Under the pieces are notes generated by a model. It saw only the letters and a list, made by a program, of their open reading frames with translations, did no database searches and was not told the origin of the DNA. The position numbers and the translations under genes are program-made. DNA of 64,000 nt from Thalassospira australica (GTDB lineage Bacteria; Pseudomonadota; Alphaproteobacteria; Rhodospirillales; Thalassospiraceae), in assembly GCF_000763295.1 (NCBI RefSeq), contig NZ_JRJE01000031.1, positions 248,001 to 312,000 of the forward strand, read 5' to 3'. Below, piece by piece: positions 1-9,730 of the stretch (position 1 is its first letter; each line of letters begins with the position of its first letter).

Positions 1-1
1 T

Positions 2-427
2 GAGTTCGGTGCATTCCCACCGCCCGCGGCAGCAGGTGCGGACACCTGCTACATCAGTGACCACACGGATATTGCCCTTGGCCTGAATGCGAACTCCGAG
101 AATGCCGCAGAAGCCAAGCTGTTCCTCGAATGGATGACGGGTTCCGAGTTCGCTGAACTTTATTCCAACGCGTTGCCTGGGTTCTTCTCGCTTTCGAACC
201 ATAAGGTCGAAGTCACCGACCCGGTCGCAAGCGAGTTCGTAAGCTGGCGTCAGGAATGCGAGTCTACCATTCGTAACTCGTATCAGATCCTTTCGCGTGG
301 CACGCCAAACCTTGAAAATGAACTGTGGAACCTTTCGGCTCAGGTCATCAACGAGACGCTGTCCCCGGAAGAAGCTGCCAGCGCAGCTGAAGCCGGTCTA
401 GCCAAGTGGTATGCACCGCATCAATAA
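2..427 (+). CDS. ABC substrate-binding protein, family 1 (5' end cut by window)
   Basis: Open at the left edge; the reading frame runs from base 2 to a TAA at 425-427, giving the last ~141 residues of a periplasmic binding protein. The visible part has the usual C-terminal lobe of family 1 solute-binding proteins, including the pattern of alanine-rich helices around 'AAEAKLFLEWMTGSEFAELY' and the ending 'EAGLAKWYAP'. Two permeases and an ATPase of the sugar/glycerol-phosphate class follow on the same strand, so it is the ligand receptor of that importer. The substrate cannot be read from the fragment. A strong hairpin separates it from the permease genes, which usually means the receptor is made in excess over the membrane part. 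Confidence 0.85.
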   Translation, partial: EFGAFPPPAAAGADTCYISDHTDIALGLNANSENAAEAKLFLEWMTGSEFAELYSNALPGFFSLSNHKVEVTDPVASEFVSWRQECESTIRNSYQILSRGTPNLENELWNLSAQVINETLSPEEAASAAEAGLAKWYAPHQ

Positions 428-435
428 GACATTGA

Positions 436-470
436 AAGGATGGCAGGAGCGTCTGGTTTCTGCCATCCTT
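436..470 (+). terminator. intercistronic hairpin after binding-protein gene
   Basis: An 11-bp perfect stem (AAGGATGGCAG / CTGCCATCCTT) around a 13-nt loop lies 8 nt after the stop codon. There is only a weak T-rich tail (ATTCAATT), so it is more likely a partial terminator or mRNA-stabilising element than a full stop. Confidence 0.6.
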
Positions 471-602
471 ATTCAATTGCCTGACAGGGGCACGGTTTGT
501 AGCCAACAGGTTCCCTGCTGATCGCCAGATAAATACGCGGTCGATAACATTCGAAGGCTTACGTGACCTTCAGTCTTTAATCTTGGAAATACAGGACATG
601 GT

Positions 603-1541
603 ATGGCGCATTCCGGCCCCATGACCGATTGGCGCAAGGCAAAACTGCCTGTGATTGCCTTTCTGGCTCCAGCGACGATCATCTACACATTGTTCATGAT
701 CTATCCGTTGCTCGATTCCATCCGTCTCAGTTTTTATGCGACGCCAAGTGGCGGCGAGGCGGCCTTTGTCGGCCTGGATAATTACCGAACCATTCTGGCC
801 GATCCGGATTGGGCTTCTGTCTTCTGGAACAGCTTCTGGAACAACATGAAGTTCTTTGCTGTCCACATGTTGGTGCAAAACCCGATCGGGATTGCACTGG
901 CCGGTATTCTGAGCCTGCCACAGCTTCGTTTCCGCAATACCTATCGCACCATGATGATCATGCCGACCATGCTTTCAGTCGTGATCGTTGGTTTCATCTG
1001 GCAGTTGATCCTGAGCCCGGTTTGGGGTGTTGGTGCAGACCTGCTTGATATTGTCGGTCTTAAGTCGCTGTTCGGGCCGTGGCTTGGCAAGGAAGCTAGC
1101 GCGCTAATCACGCTGTCCTTTATCTCTGTGTGGCAGTGGGTAGGCATTCCGTTGATGCTGATCTATGCAGCACTTCTGGCGATCCCCGATGATCTGGTTG
1201 ATGCCGCCGTTGTCGACGGTGCTACGCATTTTGAAGTCTTCATCCACATCAAATTGCCATTGGTTTTACCGACCGTGGCGATGGTGTCGATCCTGACATT
1301 TGTCGGTAATTTCAATGCATTCGACCTGATATATGCCGTAAAGGGTGCGCTCGCAGGGCCGAATTTCTCCACCGATATCATGGGGACGTTGTTCTATCGC
1401 ACATTCTTTGGCTATCAGTTGCAGCTCGGTAATCCGCATCTGGGGGCCACAGTTGCGTCCCTGATGTTCCTGATCATTCTGGGCGGTGTTCTGTTCTATC
1501 TGTTTGCCATTCAGCGCCGCTTGGCGCGCTATCAGATGTAG
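603..1541 (+). CDS. ABC transporter permease, MalF/UgpA type
   Basis: A 312-residue inner-membrane permease of the carbohydrate uptake-1 family, with about six hydrophobic segments starting near residue 15. The cytoplasmic coupling loop is seen as 'DDLVDAAVVDGATHFEVFIHIKLP' around residues 195-220, the EAA-like motif that docks on the ATPase. The ATG at 603 has AGGA 6 nt upstream; an ATG at 621 is also possible. It follows the binding protein and is 12 nt from the second permease, so it forms a heterodimer with that product. The substrate is probably a sugar or polyol, but this is inferred from family only. Confidence 0.88.
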   Translation: MAHSGPMTDWRKAKLPVIAFLAPATIIYTLFMIYPLLDSIRLSFYATPSGGEAAFVGLDNYRTILADPDWASVFWNSFWNNMKFFAVHMLVQNPIGIALAGILSLPQLRFRNTYRTMMIMPTMLSVVIVGFIWQLILSPVWGVGADLLDIVGLKSLFGPWLGKEASALITLSFISVWQWVGIPLMLIYAALLAIPDDLVDAAVVDGATHFEVFIHIKLPLVLPTVAMVSILTFVGNFNAFDLIYAVKGALAGPNFSTDIMGTLFYRTFFGYQLQLGNPHLGATVASLMFLIILGGVLFYLFAIQRRLARYQM

Positions 1542-1553
1542 TCGGGGGCGAAC

Positions 1554-2402
1554 ATGAGTTTTTCAAATATTCGCAGGGAAGACGCCAGCCGCGCCGTTAT
1601 CGTGCATGCGATCCTGCTGACCTACACCTTGGTTGCGCTGTATCCGATATTTTTGATCGTGATCAATGCCTTCAAGACCCGCAAGGGGATCTTCCGTGAT
1701 CCGATGGGGCTGCCCAACGCTGAAACCTTCAGTATCGAGGGTTTCACTAAAGTTCTGGCAAAATCCAATTTCGAACTGTTTTTCTATAACAGCTTCACGG
1801 TCACCATTGTAACCATCGTGATTGTCCTTCTTTTGGCGTCAATGGCCGCATGGGCCCTGTCGGAATACAAATTCCCCGGTAATACCGCACTGGCGCTTTA
1901 CCTGGCGATTGGGATCATGGTCCCGATCCGTCTCGGGTCGGTGTCAATCCTGAACCTGATTGTTGATTTGGGCTTGGTCAACACCTTGACCGCACTGGTT
2001 CTGGTCTATGTCGCGCAGGGACTTCCGCTGGCGATCTTTATCCTGACCGAGTTCATGCATCAAATCCCCAAGGATCTGAAAGAAGCAGCACGCTGTGACG
2101 GGGTCGGGGAATTCAAAATCTTCTTTGCGATCATTTTGCCGTTGATCCGGCCTGCCGTGGCAACGGTTGCGGTGTTTACCATGATCCCGATCTGGAATGA
2201 TCTTTGGTTCCCGCTGATCCTGGCCCCCGGTGATGGCAAGCAAACCATCACACTGGGTGTGCAACAGTTCATTGGACAATACGTTACGGACTGGAACGCC
2301 GTTCTGGCTTCGCTGAGCCTGGCGATCATTCCGATTCTGATCCTTTATCTGATTTTCTCCCGACAACTCATTCGCGGCCTGACGTCTGGCGCGGTGAAGT
2401 AA
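1554..2402 (+). CDS. ABC transporter permease, MalG/UgpE type
   Basis: A 282-residue second permease of the importer, about six membrane segments. The coupling motif is clear as 'LKEAARCDGVGEFKIFFAIILPLIRP' around residues 175-200, matching the EAA...G consensus of MalG-like subunits. The start ATG is preceded by GGGGGCG at 1543-1549. It lies between the partner permease and the ATPase gene and is almost certainly co-transcribed with both. Confidence 0.9.
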   Translation: MSFSNIRREDASRAVIVHAILLTYTLVALYPIFLIVINAFKTRKGIFRDPMGLPNAETFSIEGFTKVLAKSNFELFFYNSFTVTIVTIVIVLLLASMAAWALSEYKFPGNTALALYLAIGIMVPIRLGSVSILNLIVDLGLVNTLTALVLVYVAQGLPLAIFILTEFMHQIPKDLKEAARCDGVGEFKIFFAIILPLIRPAVATVAVFTMIPIWNDLWFPLILAPGDGKQTITLGVQQFIGQYVTDWNAVLASLSLAIIPILILYLIFSRQLIRGLTSGAVK

Positions 2403-2428
2403 CTGTTGGCTGATAGGAGCTTGAATAA

Positions 2429-3547
2429 ATGGCTGACTTGAAACTTGACCAGATCCGCAAACGCTATGGGGCGGTAGATGTGCTGCATGGTATCGATCTG
2501 GATGTAAAGGATGGCGAGTTCGTTGTGTTTGTCGGCCCGTCAGGCTGTGGCAAATCGACATTGCTGCGCATCATTGCCGGTCTGGAAGAAATTACCGGCG
2601 GCGAATTGATGATTGATGGTGATGTGGTCAATACCAAAAGCCCACGGGACCGAGGTATTGCGATGGTATTCCAGTCCTATGCGCTTTACCCGCATATGAC
2701 TGTTTACAAGAACATGGCCTTTGGCTTGAAGCTCGACAAGCAAGACAAGTCTGCGATTGATGCGCGTGTACGTGAAGCCGCCCGCATCCTGCAACTTGAT
2801 CAATTGCTGGACCGTCGTCCGTCCGAACTTTCCGGTGGTCAGCGCCAACGTGTTGCGATTGGCCGTGCGATCGTGCGCCAGCCGAAGGTGTTCTTGTTTG
2901 ATGAACCGCTTTCCAATCTGGATGCAGCTCTTCGTGTGCAAACACGGCTTGAGATCGCCAAGCTGCATCAGGACCTGAAATCCACCATCGTCTATGTCAC
3001 TCACGATCAGGTGGAAGCCATGACACTGGCTGACAAGATCGTGGTCATGAACGGTGGCAATGTTGAGCAGGTCGGTTCACCGATGCAACTTTACCATCAT
3101 CCTGAAACCCGTTTTGTTGCAGGCTTTATTGGCTCGCCAGCGATGAATTTCACCAATGTCAGGATTGATGCCGTCGCGCCGGGCAAAGTAACCGTTTCCG
3201 CGCCTGGTGGCATTAAATCGGTGTTGCCATTTGAAGTGCCACAGTCCGAAGTTGGAAAAATAGTCGAACTTGGCATCCGCCCGGAACATTTGGCTCCGGG
3301 GGATGAGGAAACCCTAAGCGTCAATGGTGAAGTCGACGTGGTCGAGAAGCTTGGTGACTCGACATATCTCTATATCAAGCTTGCCAATGGGGACCGTGTG
3401 ACGGTTCGCGCACCTGGGCATAGCCGGATCAAAATTGGTGATATGGTTACCGCATCCGCTCCGGCAGGGGCTGCGCATCTGTTTGATGGCGATGGCAAGG
3501 CCTTTGTGAAGGTCGATTACCCTGCTGAATTCAGTGCAGAGGAATAA
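2429..3547 (+). CDS. ABC transporter ATP-binding protein, MalK/UgpC type
   Basis: A 372-residue ATPase that powers the preceding permeases. Walker [10 protein letters not shown] is at residues 36-44, the signature LSGGQRQR is near 133, Walker B with '[10 protein letters not shown]' near 153, and the switch histidine in '[10 protein letters not shown]' near 190. The C-terminal ~130 residues form the TOBE/OB regulatory domain of MalK-like ATPases. TAGGAG at 2413-2418 serves the ATG. It is similar in layout to the UgpC-like ATPase at 11534-12604, so the window carries two paralogous ATPases of this class. A terminator follows it, closing the operon. Confidence 0.92.
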   Translation: MADLKLDQIRKRYGAVDVLHGIDLDVKDGEFVVFVGPSGCGKSTLLRIIAGLEEITGGELMIDGDVVNTKSPRDRGIAMVFQSYALYPHMTVYKNMAFGLKLDKQDKSAIDARVREAARILQLDQLLDRRPSELSGGQRQRVAIGRAIVRQPKVFLFDEPLSNLDAALRVQTRLEIAKLHQDLKSTIVYVTHDQVEAMTLADKIVVMNGGNVEQVGSPMQLYHHPETRFVAGFIGSPAMNFTNVRIDAVAPGKVTVSAPGGIKSVLPFEVPQSEVGKIVELGIRPEHLAPGDEETLSVNGEVDVVEKLGDSTYLYIKLANGDRVTVRAPGHSRIKIGDMVTASAPAGAAHLFDGDGKAFVKVDYPAEFSAEE

Positions 3548-3582
3548 ATAAACCCACCCTCAGCACATGATAAACTTCAGAA

Positions 3583-3608
3583 GAGGCGCCCTTTGCGGCG
3601 CCTTTTTG
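3583..3608 (+). terminator. rho-independent terminator
   Basis: A GGCGCC / GGCGCC stem with a short CTTTGC-type loop followed by five T, 36 nt after the ATPase stop. It ends the first ABC operon. Confidence 0.85.
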
Positions 3609-3845
3609 ATTTTATGTGTGATGCGTCCCTGCACGATCAGAAAACTGTTGCAGAACTTTAACTTGTCCTTGGCAGGGGCTGGCGCAAAAATAACCTCGAT
3701 GTTTTCGAAAGAAAAAAAAATGTTCGTTTTTCCTTTCGTATCAACACCGAAGTTTGCGATACTGCCTGTGCCGGAAGCTGACAAAATGCCTAAAGCATCA
3801 ATCCGGACACAGGGAAAAGCCATCACGTTTATAAGAGGATTCAAA

Positions 3846-4937
3846 ATGTCTAAGAAACACGGCGCACTGCGTGGTTCCTTGCTCGGCCTTACGGCAATTG
3901 CAGGAATGGTCTCGATTGTTTCGGCCGCTCAGGCTGAAGAGCTTCGCCTGTTGACCTGGGGCGGCTACGCTCCGGACGAAGTTGTCGAGCTGTTTGAAAA
4001 AGAAACCGGCATCGATGTTGAAGTGACGTTGTCGAACAACGAAGACATGATTTCCAAGCTCCGGGCTACCGGTGGCGGCGGGTTTGACCTTGCACAGCCG
4101 TCTCAGGACCGTATCGCCGGTGCACAGCTTGAGTACGGTATTTACAAGCCGATCGATCTTTCGAAGATTGATGGTGACAAGTTCATCGCATCAATGCTTG
4201 AGTCTACCAAAGTAAATACGACCGTTGACGGCGAAGTTTATGCAGTCCCGCACGTTTGGGGCACCAGTGGCCTGATCGTTGACAAGACCAAGGCCCCGAA
4301 CGTTGCTGACTATACTGACCTTTGTGAGCCGGAAGTTGCCGGTAAGGTCTCTTACCGTCTGAAACGCCCGACTCTGATCGGTTTTGCATATTCCATGGGG
4401 CTTGATCCGTTCGCAGCATATGGCGACGAAGCCAAGTACCAGGAAATCCTTGATGCGGTTGAAGCCAAGCTGATCGATTGTAAATCCAACGTCAAAACCT
4501 ATTGGGAAGGCGGTGATGCGCTTCTGAACCTGGTACGTTCGGGTGAAGTTGTTGCCGCGATGGCATGGGATACCGGCGGCTGGAAGCTTAACAATGATAA
4601 TGCTGACATTACCTTTGTTGCGCCGAAATCCGGTGCGCTCGGCTGGATCGATACCTTTGTTCTTCCGCGTAAATCCAAGAATGATGATGCCGCCTACAAG
4701 TGGATCAACTTCGTAATGCAGCCGGAAATCGCAGCAAAGATCACCGCAAACGCAGGTAACTTCACCGCGTCAAAAGGTGCGGACGAGTTCGCCGATGACA
4801 CGCTCAAAGCGCAGTTCCAGGGCAGCTTCCCGCCGGCAGATCTTGATAACATCAAATGGTATCCGACCGTTCCGGCTGGCCTTGAAGTTCTTGAAGGCAA
4901 GACCCTTGACCGTGTGAAAGCCGCACAGTCGAACTAA
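3846..4937 (+). CDS. polyamine-type ABC substrate-binding protein (PotD/PotF family)
   Basis: A 363-residue periplasmic receptor. The ATG at 3846 has AAGAGGA six bases upstream and opens a clear Sec signal peptide ending 'SAAQA' near residue 28; the frame is open further upstream but that part is not protein-like. The mature start 'EELRLLTWGGYAPDEVVELFEKETGIDVEV' and 'SNNEDMISKLRATGGGGFDLAQPS' are typical of spermidine/putrescine-binding proteins. It heads a four-gene cassette with an ATPase and two PotB/PotC-type permeases. Substrate is probably a polyamine or a related organic amine; residues alone do not settle which. Confidence 0.85.
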   Translation: MSKKHGALRGSLLGLTAIAGMVSIVSAAQAEELRLLTWGGYAPDEVVELFEKETGIDVEVTLSNNEDMISKLRATGGGGFDLAQPSQDRIAGAQLEYGIYKPIDLSKIDGDKFIASMLESTKVNTTVDGEVYAVPHVWGTSGLIVDKTKAPNVADYTDLCEPEVAGKVSYRLKRPTLIGFAYSMGLDPFAAYGDEAKYQEILDAVEAKLIDCKSNVKTYWEGGDALLNLVRSGEVVAAMAWDTGGWKLNNDNADITFVAPKSGALGWIDTFVLPRKSKNDDAAYKWINFVMQPEIAAKITANAGNFTASKGADEFADDTLKAQFQGSFPPADLDNIKWYPTVPAGLEVLEGKTLDRVKAAQSN

Positions 4938-4963
4938 GGAACACCTTGGTTTCCAGATATTCT

Positions 4964-5004
4964 GTCCCCGGCGCTGGTTTGTGCCGGGGACATTCTGCTT
5001 TTTT
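4964..5004 (+). terminator. intercistronic hairpin with T-tract after binding-protein gene
   Basis: A 9-bp GC-rich stem (GTCCCCGGC / GCCGGGGAC) followed, 7 nt later, by six T. It lies between the binding-protein gene and the ATPase gene of the same cassette, so it probably terminates part of the transcripts and favours the receptor. Confidence 0.7.
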
Positions 5005-5064
5005 AGAACGGCGACGTTCGTTCAATCAGCTCCACCAACAAAGAATTAAGTGAACAGGGCGCAC

Positions 5065-6174
5065 ATGGCTGACCAATTTGACCTTGAATGCCGGAACGTG
5101 GTCAAAACCTTTGATCAATTTGTTGCCGTGAATGACATTTCACTGGCCATTCCAAAGGGATCGTTTTTTTCCATACTTGGACCAAGTGGCTGTGGCAAAA
5201 CCACATTGTTGCGTATGCTTGCGGGATTTCAGGCACCGACATCAGGCGACATTCTGATCAAGGGGAACTCGGTTTTGGGGGTTCCGCCAAACCGCCGTCC
5301 GGTGAATATGGTGTTCCAGCATCTGGCTTTGTTCCCGATGATGAATGTTGCCGAAAACGTTGCCTATGGCCTTAAGCGCCGCGGCGTTGACAAGGCAACC
5401 ATCACCAAAAAGGTCAATGAAACGCTTGCGCGTGTAGGTTTGCCCGATTCTGGTCCAAAGCAGATCAGCCAGCTTTCAGGCGGGCAAAAACAGCGCATTG
5501 CTATTGCCCGCTGCCTCGTACTTGATCCGACCGTCCTGCTGCTTGATGAGCCGCTTGGTGCGCTTGATCTTAAGCTTCGAGAGCATATGAAGGTCGAACT
5601 CAAGCAGCTGCAGCACGAAATCGGCACCACGTTTGTCTATATCACCCATGACCAATCCGAAGCCTTGGTGATGTCTGATCAGGTTGCGGTGATGAATTCC
5701 GGACGGTTTGAGCAGGTCGGCGCCCCGCAAGACCTTTACTATAATCCACAGACTTCTTTCGTTGCCGGTTTTGTCGGCGAAAGCAACCGCTGGACCGGCA
5801 TTGTCAATGGCGGCAATGATCAGCAAGTCGAAATCAAACTTGCCAGTGGCAGTAGGGTTTTCGCAAAACGCGACGCGAACAACCACATTACCGATGGTCA
5901 GTCGGTTGACGTGTTTGTGCGCCCCGAAGCAATTGAGATCAATGACGCCGGCTCGTTTGAAAATAAACTTTCGGCCAAGGTCGAAAACGTTCTGTTTAAC
6001 GGTGCTGCGAGCAGCCTTCAGGTTCGAGAAAGCCTGACCGGTCATGAAATGACAGTGGCCTTGCCTCAGACGGGGGCGTTTGCTTCTGTTCGCGAGGGCG
6101 ATGAGATTAATCTTGGCTGGAGTGTTGAACAAACTCGCTGCTTTGCGTCCAACGGGAATGGAGCAGGGGTATGA
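5065..6174 (+). CDS. ABC transporter ATP-binding protein, PotA type
   Basis: A 369-residue ATPase from the ATG at 5065, which has AGGG at 5056-5059; an in-frame GTG at 5050 would add five residues but has no good ribosome site. Walker A GPSGCGKTT is at 39-47, signature LSGGQKQRIA near 137, Walker B 'VLLLDEPLGALDLK' near 158, and a TOBE domain occupies the last 100 residues. 'ITHDQSEAL' carries the switch His. The stop overlaps the following permease start (ATGA), so the two are translationally coupled. Confidence 0.92.
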   Translation: MADQFDLECRNVVKTFDQFVAVNDISLAIPKGSFFSILGPSGCGKTTLLRMLAGFQAPTSGDILIKGNSVLGVPPNRRPVNMVFQHLALFPMMNVAENVAYGLKRRGVDKATITKKVNETLARVGLPDSGPKQISQLSGGQKQRIAIARCLVLDPTVLLLDEPLGALDLKLREHMKVELKQLQHEIGTTFVYITHDQSEALVMSDQVAVMNSGRFEQVGAPQDLYYNPQTSFVAGFVGESNRWTGIVNGGNDQQVEIKLASGSRVFAKRDANNHITDGQSVDVFVRPEAIEINDAGSFENKLSAKVENVLFNGAASSLQVRESLTGHEMTVALPQTGAFASVREGDEINLGWSVEQTRCFASNGNGAGV

Positions 6175-7049
6175 GCAACTCGGCTGCTGTGAAAAGCGGC
6201 GGATTTCGGCTTGGATTGCTGTTGCTGGCATTGCCATTGCTGCTTTGGCTGTTCCTGCTGGTGATCTTGCCGCATATCGATCTGCTGTTGGTTTCGTTGC
6301 GTGAACGGATTTCCTACGGGAAGTATGAATTCAGCCTGATTAACTATGTCGAATTCTTCACCGAACCGCTTTACTGGAACACCTATGTCCGCACGGCAGT
6401 GATGTCGATCTTTGCCACGGTGTTGACACTGATTATCGGTTTCCCCGTCTCGTACTATATTGCCAAGGTCATACGCGGAAAGGGCAAGAATGCCCTGTTC
6501 CTGATGTGTTTGATCCCGTTTTGGGTATCAGAACTGGTGCGCACCTTTGGCTGGATGATCCTGCTGCGTGAAAGTGGTGTGATCAGCAACCTTTTGCAGT
6601 GGATTGGTGTTGCTGATGGTCCCGTTGAGATGCTGTATAACGATGCCGCAATCATGGTCGGCCTTGTTTATACATCAATGCTGTTCATGGTCGTGCCGCT
6701 GGTCTCTGTTCTTGATAGCCTCGATGACAGCTTGATTGAGGCGGGCTACGATCTGGGTGGCAATGCCTTTACGATTACACGCGATATCGTTGTTCCACAT
6801 GCCATGCCCGGTATTGCCTCCGGCTGTATCGTTGTCTTTATGCTGACACTTGGCAACTATCTGACGCCGAACCTTTTGGGCGGCAAAGACAGTTTGTGGT
6901 TCACTGAGCAGATCTATACCCAGTTCATTACCCGTTTCAACTGGGAGTCAGGCTCGGCCTTTGGTTTCCTATTGCTGGTTTTGTCATCTGTGATTGTCTG
7001 GGTTGGTCTTAAGCTCAGCAAGCAAACACTTTCGCAAACGGTGGGATAG
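6171..7049 (+). CDS. ABC transporter permease, PotB/PotH type
   Basis: A 292-residue permease with about six membrane segments, the first near residues 12-35. 'DDSLIEAGYDLGGNAFTITRDIVVPHAMPG' near residues 185-215 is the EAA coupling loop. The segment 'ELVRTFGWMILL' is common in PotB-like subunits. It overlaps the ATPase gene by 4 nt and is 9 nt from the second permease. The pair forms the membrane channel of the polyamine-type importer. Confidence 0.9.
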   Translation: MSNSAAVKSGGFRLGLLLLALPLLLWLFLLVILPHIDLLLVSLRERISYGKYEFSLINYVEFFTEPLYWNTYVRTAVMSIFATVLTLIIGFPVSYYIAKVIRGKGKNALFLMCLIPFWVSELVRTFGWMILLRESGVISNLLQWIGVADGPVEMLYNDAAIMVGLVYTSMLFMVVPLVSVLDSLDDSLIEAGYDLGGNAFTITRDIVVPHAMPGIASGCIVVFMLTLGNYLTPNLLGGKDSLWFTEQIYTQFITRFNWESGSAFGFLLLVLSSVIVWVGLKLSKQTLSQTVG

Positions 7050-7058
7050 GGGGAGATC

Positions 7059-7916
7059 ATGATTCCAAGTATTCCACAGCCCAAATTCTACAAGCACCTT
7101 TATGCGGGCTATATCGCACTGTTTTTCATCTATCTCAGCGCACCATTAATTGTGGTCAGTGTGTTTGCCTTCAATGACAGTCTCTTCCCATCCATGCCAT
7201 GGGAAGGCGGCACGCTGGCTTGGTTCTTTGGTGACAGCGATCCCTATATCGGGATTTTCAACGACAGCAAGCTTCTGGAAAGTGTCGGGGTCTCGGCCTT
7301 TGTCGCCTTTTGGGTAACGGTCCTGTCGGTAACGGTCGGAACCTGCAACGCGTTTTTGTTTGAACGCAGCCAGTTCCCGGGAAAGAACTTTCTTTACATC
7401 GTTTCGCTGTCGCCTTTGGTGATCCCTGGTGTGATCCTGGGTATTTCGATCCTGGTATTTTCAAATTTCATCGCCAACGGTGTTGAAGAAGCTATTGGCT
7501 GGGATCTTGAATTCCTGCGTCCGGGGCTGTTTCTGGTGATCATTGGCCAATTTGCCTTTATCACGACGATTACAACGCTTGTGATATCCGCGCGGCTTCG
7601 GAAATTTGATGTAAGTCTGGAAGAGGCCGCCTTGAACCTGGGAGCAACGCGCCGGGCGGCACTCTGGACCATCACGATTCCCTTCCTGAAGCCCGCATTG
7701 ATCGGGGCGGGGATCGTTGCCTTTTTAATGTCCTTTGAAAACTTCAATACGACCCTGATGTTGGTTGGATCGGATGCCCCTTTAACCATCGCGATGTTTG
7801 ATCGATTGAAACAGGGGTCAACGCCAGTGCTGAATGCGCTGTCATTGCTTTTGATGTTGGTATCGGGCGGGTTGGCGTTGCTGTCGGTATTTGTCCAACG
7901 CGACAAGAAAAGTTGA
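7059..7916 (+). CDS. ABC transporter permease, PotC/PotI type
   Basis: A 285-residue permease, last gene of the cassette. About six membrane segments; the coupling loop reads 'DVSLEEAALNLGATRRAALWTITIPFLKP' near residues 185-213. GGGGAG upstream of the ATG is a good ribosome site. A strong terminator starts 34 nt after the stop. Confidence 0.9.
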   Translation: MIPSIPQPKFYKHLYAGYIALFFIYLSAPLIVVSVFAFNDSLFPSMPWEGGTLAWFFGDSDPYIGIFNDSKLLESVGVSAFVAFWVTVLSVTVGTCNAFLFERSQFPGKNFLYIVSLSPLVIPGVILGISILVFSNFIANGVEEAIGWDLEFLRPGLFLVIIGQFAFITTITTLVISARLRKFDVSLEEAALNLGATRRAALWTITIPFLKPALIGAGIVAFLMSFENFNTTLMLVGSDAPLTIAMFDRLKQGSTPVLNALSLLLMLVSGGLALLSVFVQRDKKS

Positions 7917-7950
7917 TCAAAGCAAAACACTTCGTAAATGAACAATATGA

Positions 7951-7978
7951 AAAGGGCGGCATTCGTGCCGCCCTTTTT
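7951..7978 (+). terminator. rho-independent terminator
   Basis: A GGGCGGCA / TGCCGCCC stem closed by a TTCG tetraloop and followed by five T; it ends the polyamine-type operon. Confidence 0.93.
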
Positions 7979-8347
7979 GATTTTAGCTCAGAAACATGCT
8001 TCCACTAGTCATTACGTAAATATGGCATTGAAACATAATAGACACACAAATGTAATACTTATCAGAAAGTTGTCCTGCGAAATTTATGGAACATGAAAAG
8101 CGGGCTCTACTTGAAATATGCTCAATATGTAGTTTTCGTGGTGTTCATATGAATATTTTCACACGTCATATCGATACTAAATACCGCGAATAACGTTGCG
8201 ATATTGATCATTTATACGCTCAAAAAGTAAATTTCCGAAAACTGTCACTTGAGAAAAACACCTCCCGACATGAAAACCTATGGCTAGCCGGCCACCGATC
8301 TGCAGGCGGTGTTCCGGGCCAAGTTTTCAATAGGGAGTTACTCAACC
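7979..8347. other. AT-rich intergenic region upstream of ugpB
   Basis: About 370 bases without a gene and much more AT-rich than the flanking genes. It must hold the ugp promoter. A 10-bp palindrome TTCATATGAA lies near 8141 and a GC-rich stem (CACCG / CGGTG) lies close to the gene near 8290-8305. I see no convincing double Pho box; a single CTGTCA lies at 8242. Confidence 0.5.
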
Positions 8348-9646
8348 ATGTTCCGTAAAACACTGATGGCTGCTGCTGCCATGTTTGCCATGGGCAACAC
8401 CGCAGAAGCTGCAACTGAAATCACCTGGTGGCATGCAATGGATGGCGCACTTGGTGACGTTGTTAACCAGATCACCGAAGACTTCAACGCAAGCCAGGAC
8501 GAATATAAACTCGTATCCGTCAACAAAGGTGGCTACGAAGACACAATGACTGCGGGTATCGCTGCGTTTCGCGCGAACAACCAGCCAAACATCATTCAGA
8601 TCTTCGATGCTGGCGCAGCGACCATCATTAACGCAAAGGGTGCTGTAAAGCCGGTTCAGGACCTGCTTGAAGCCAATGACGTCAAATTTGACATCAATGA
8701 TTATATCCCGGGTGTGCGTTACTTCTATGCCGACTCAGACGGCAAAATGATCGGCATGCCGTTCAATAGCTCGACCCCGCTTCTTTACTACAACAAAGAA
8801 GCTCTCGACAAAGCCGGTGTTGACGTTCCGAAAACCTGGCAGGATTTCGAAGCCGCTGCACCGAAGCTCAAAGAAGCTGGCTACACCGCGCTTGCACAGT
8901 CGCACAGCCCGTGGATTTTCTTTGAAAACTTCATGTCCCGTCACAACCTGCAGATGGCAACCGCCAACAACGGCTATGACAGCACCGATGCAGAAATCCT
9001 TTACAACAACGACGCGCTGAAAGATCACTGGCAGCACGTCAAGGATTGGAAAGATGCGGGCTACTACGGTTATTATGGCCGTGCATGGGGTGCAAACCAG
9101 GACGCATTTGTTCAGCAGCAGGTTGCCATGTGGATCGGTTCATCCGGTTCGTTCGGCGGTCTTCGTAAATCAGCTCAGTTTGACTTCGGCACCTCGACAC
9201 TCCCGTATTGGGAAAACGTTGGTGATGCCCCGAAATCAACCTTCATCGGTGGTGCGGCATTGTTCGCTTTTGCCGGTCATGATGCTGAACAGGATGCCGG
9301 CGTTGCGGAATTCTTCAAATTCCTGACCAAACCGGAAACCCAGTACTACTGGCACAAAGAAACCGGTTATGTGCCGATCACCAATGCGGCCTATGACCTT
9401 GCCAAAAAAGATGGCTACTACAACGAAAGCCCGGATGCCGAAGTTGGTATTACGCAGCTTTCCGAAGAAGGTGGCGAGTGGACCAAAGGTTATCGCCTTG
9501 GCTTCTACGTTCAGATCCGTGAAGTCATCTATCGTGAAGTCGACAAGATCATGAACGGCGAAGAAACCGTTGATGCTGCTTTCGCAACGATCGAAGAAGA
9601 AGCAAACGGTCTTCTGAAACGCTTCAACGATACCTATTCGAACTAA
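8348..9646 (+). CDS. ugpB: sn-glycerol-3-phosphate-binding protein UgpB
   Basis: A 432-residue periplasmic receptor. The ATG at 8348 with TAGGGAG upstream opens a signal peptide ending 'GNTAEA'. Sequence blocks match UgpB closely: 'ITWWHAMDGALGDVVNQ', 'GIAAFRANNQPNIIQIFDAGAATII', 'FNSSTPLLYYNKEALDKAG', 'SGSFGGLRKSAQFDFG', 'KETGYVPITNAAYDLAKKDGYY' and the ending 'GLLKRFNDTYSN'. It heads ugpBAEC and should bind glycerol-3-phosphate or glycerophosphodiesters; close relatives can also bind other polyols, so the ligand is likely but not certain. Confidence 0.9.
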   Translation: MFRKTLMAAAAMFAMGNTAEAATEITWWHAMDGALGDVVNQITEDFNASQDEYKLVSVNKGGYEDTMTAGIAAFRANNQPNIIQIFDAGAATIINAKGAVKPVQDLLEANDVKFDINDYIPGVRYFYADSDGKMIGMPFNSSTPLLYYNKEALDKAGVDVPKTWQDFEAAAPKLKEAGYTALAQSHSPWIFFENFMSRHNLQMATANNGYDSTDAEILYNNDALKDHWQHVKDWKDAGYYGYYGRAWGANQDAFVQQQVAMWIGSSGSFGGLRKSAQFDFGTSTLPYWENVGDAPKSTFIGGAALFAFAGHDAEQDAGVAEFFKFLTKPETQYYWHKETGYVPITNAAYDLAKKDGYYNESPDAEVGITQLSEEGGEWTKGYRLGFYVQIREVIYREVDKIMNGEETVDAAFATIEEEANGLLKRFNDTYSN

Positions 9647-9664
9647 TCTGCTTTTCGCAAAAGT

Positions 9665-9703
9665 AGGGCGGCCAAATCCTTGGTCGCCCTGTTTTGCATT
9701 TTT
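9665..9703 (+). terminator. intercistronic hairpin with T-rich tail after ugpB
   Basis: An 11-bp stem (AGGGCGGCCAA / TTGGTCGCCCT, one G-T pair) with a 4-nt loop followed by GTTTTGCATTTTT. It sits between ugpB and ugpA and probably limits read-through into the permease genes. Confidence 0.75.
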
Positions 9704-9730
9704 CGGTTTTGCCTTGAGGTTGCGTTCACA

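Noticed and set aside
3706..3738. A/T-rich inverted repeat with a run of nine A upstream of the polyamine-type receptor gene
   Set aside because: Imperfect arms and low complexity; could arise by chance in an AT-rich promoter region, so I do not assign a function.
8221..8270. Possible Pho box upstream of ugpB (CTGTCA at 8242)
   Set aside because: Only one half-site is visible; the second CTGTCAT-type copy at the expected 11-bp spacing is missing on either side.
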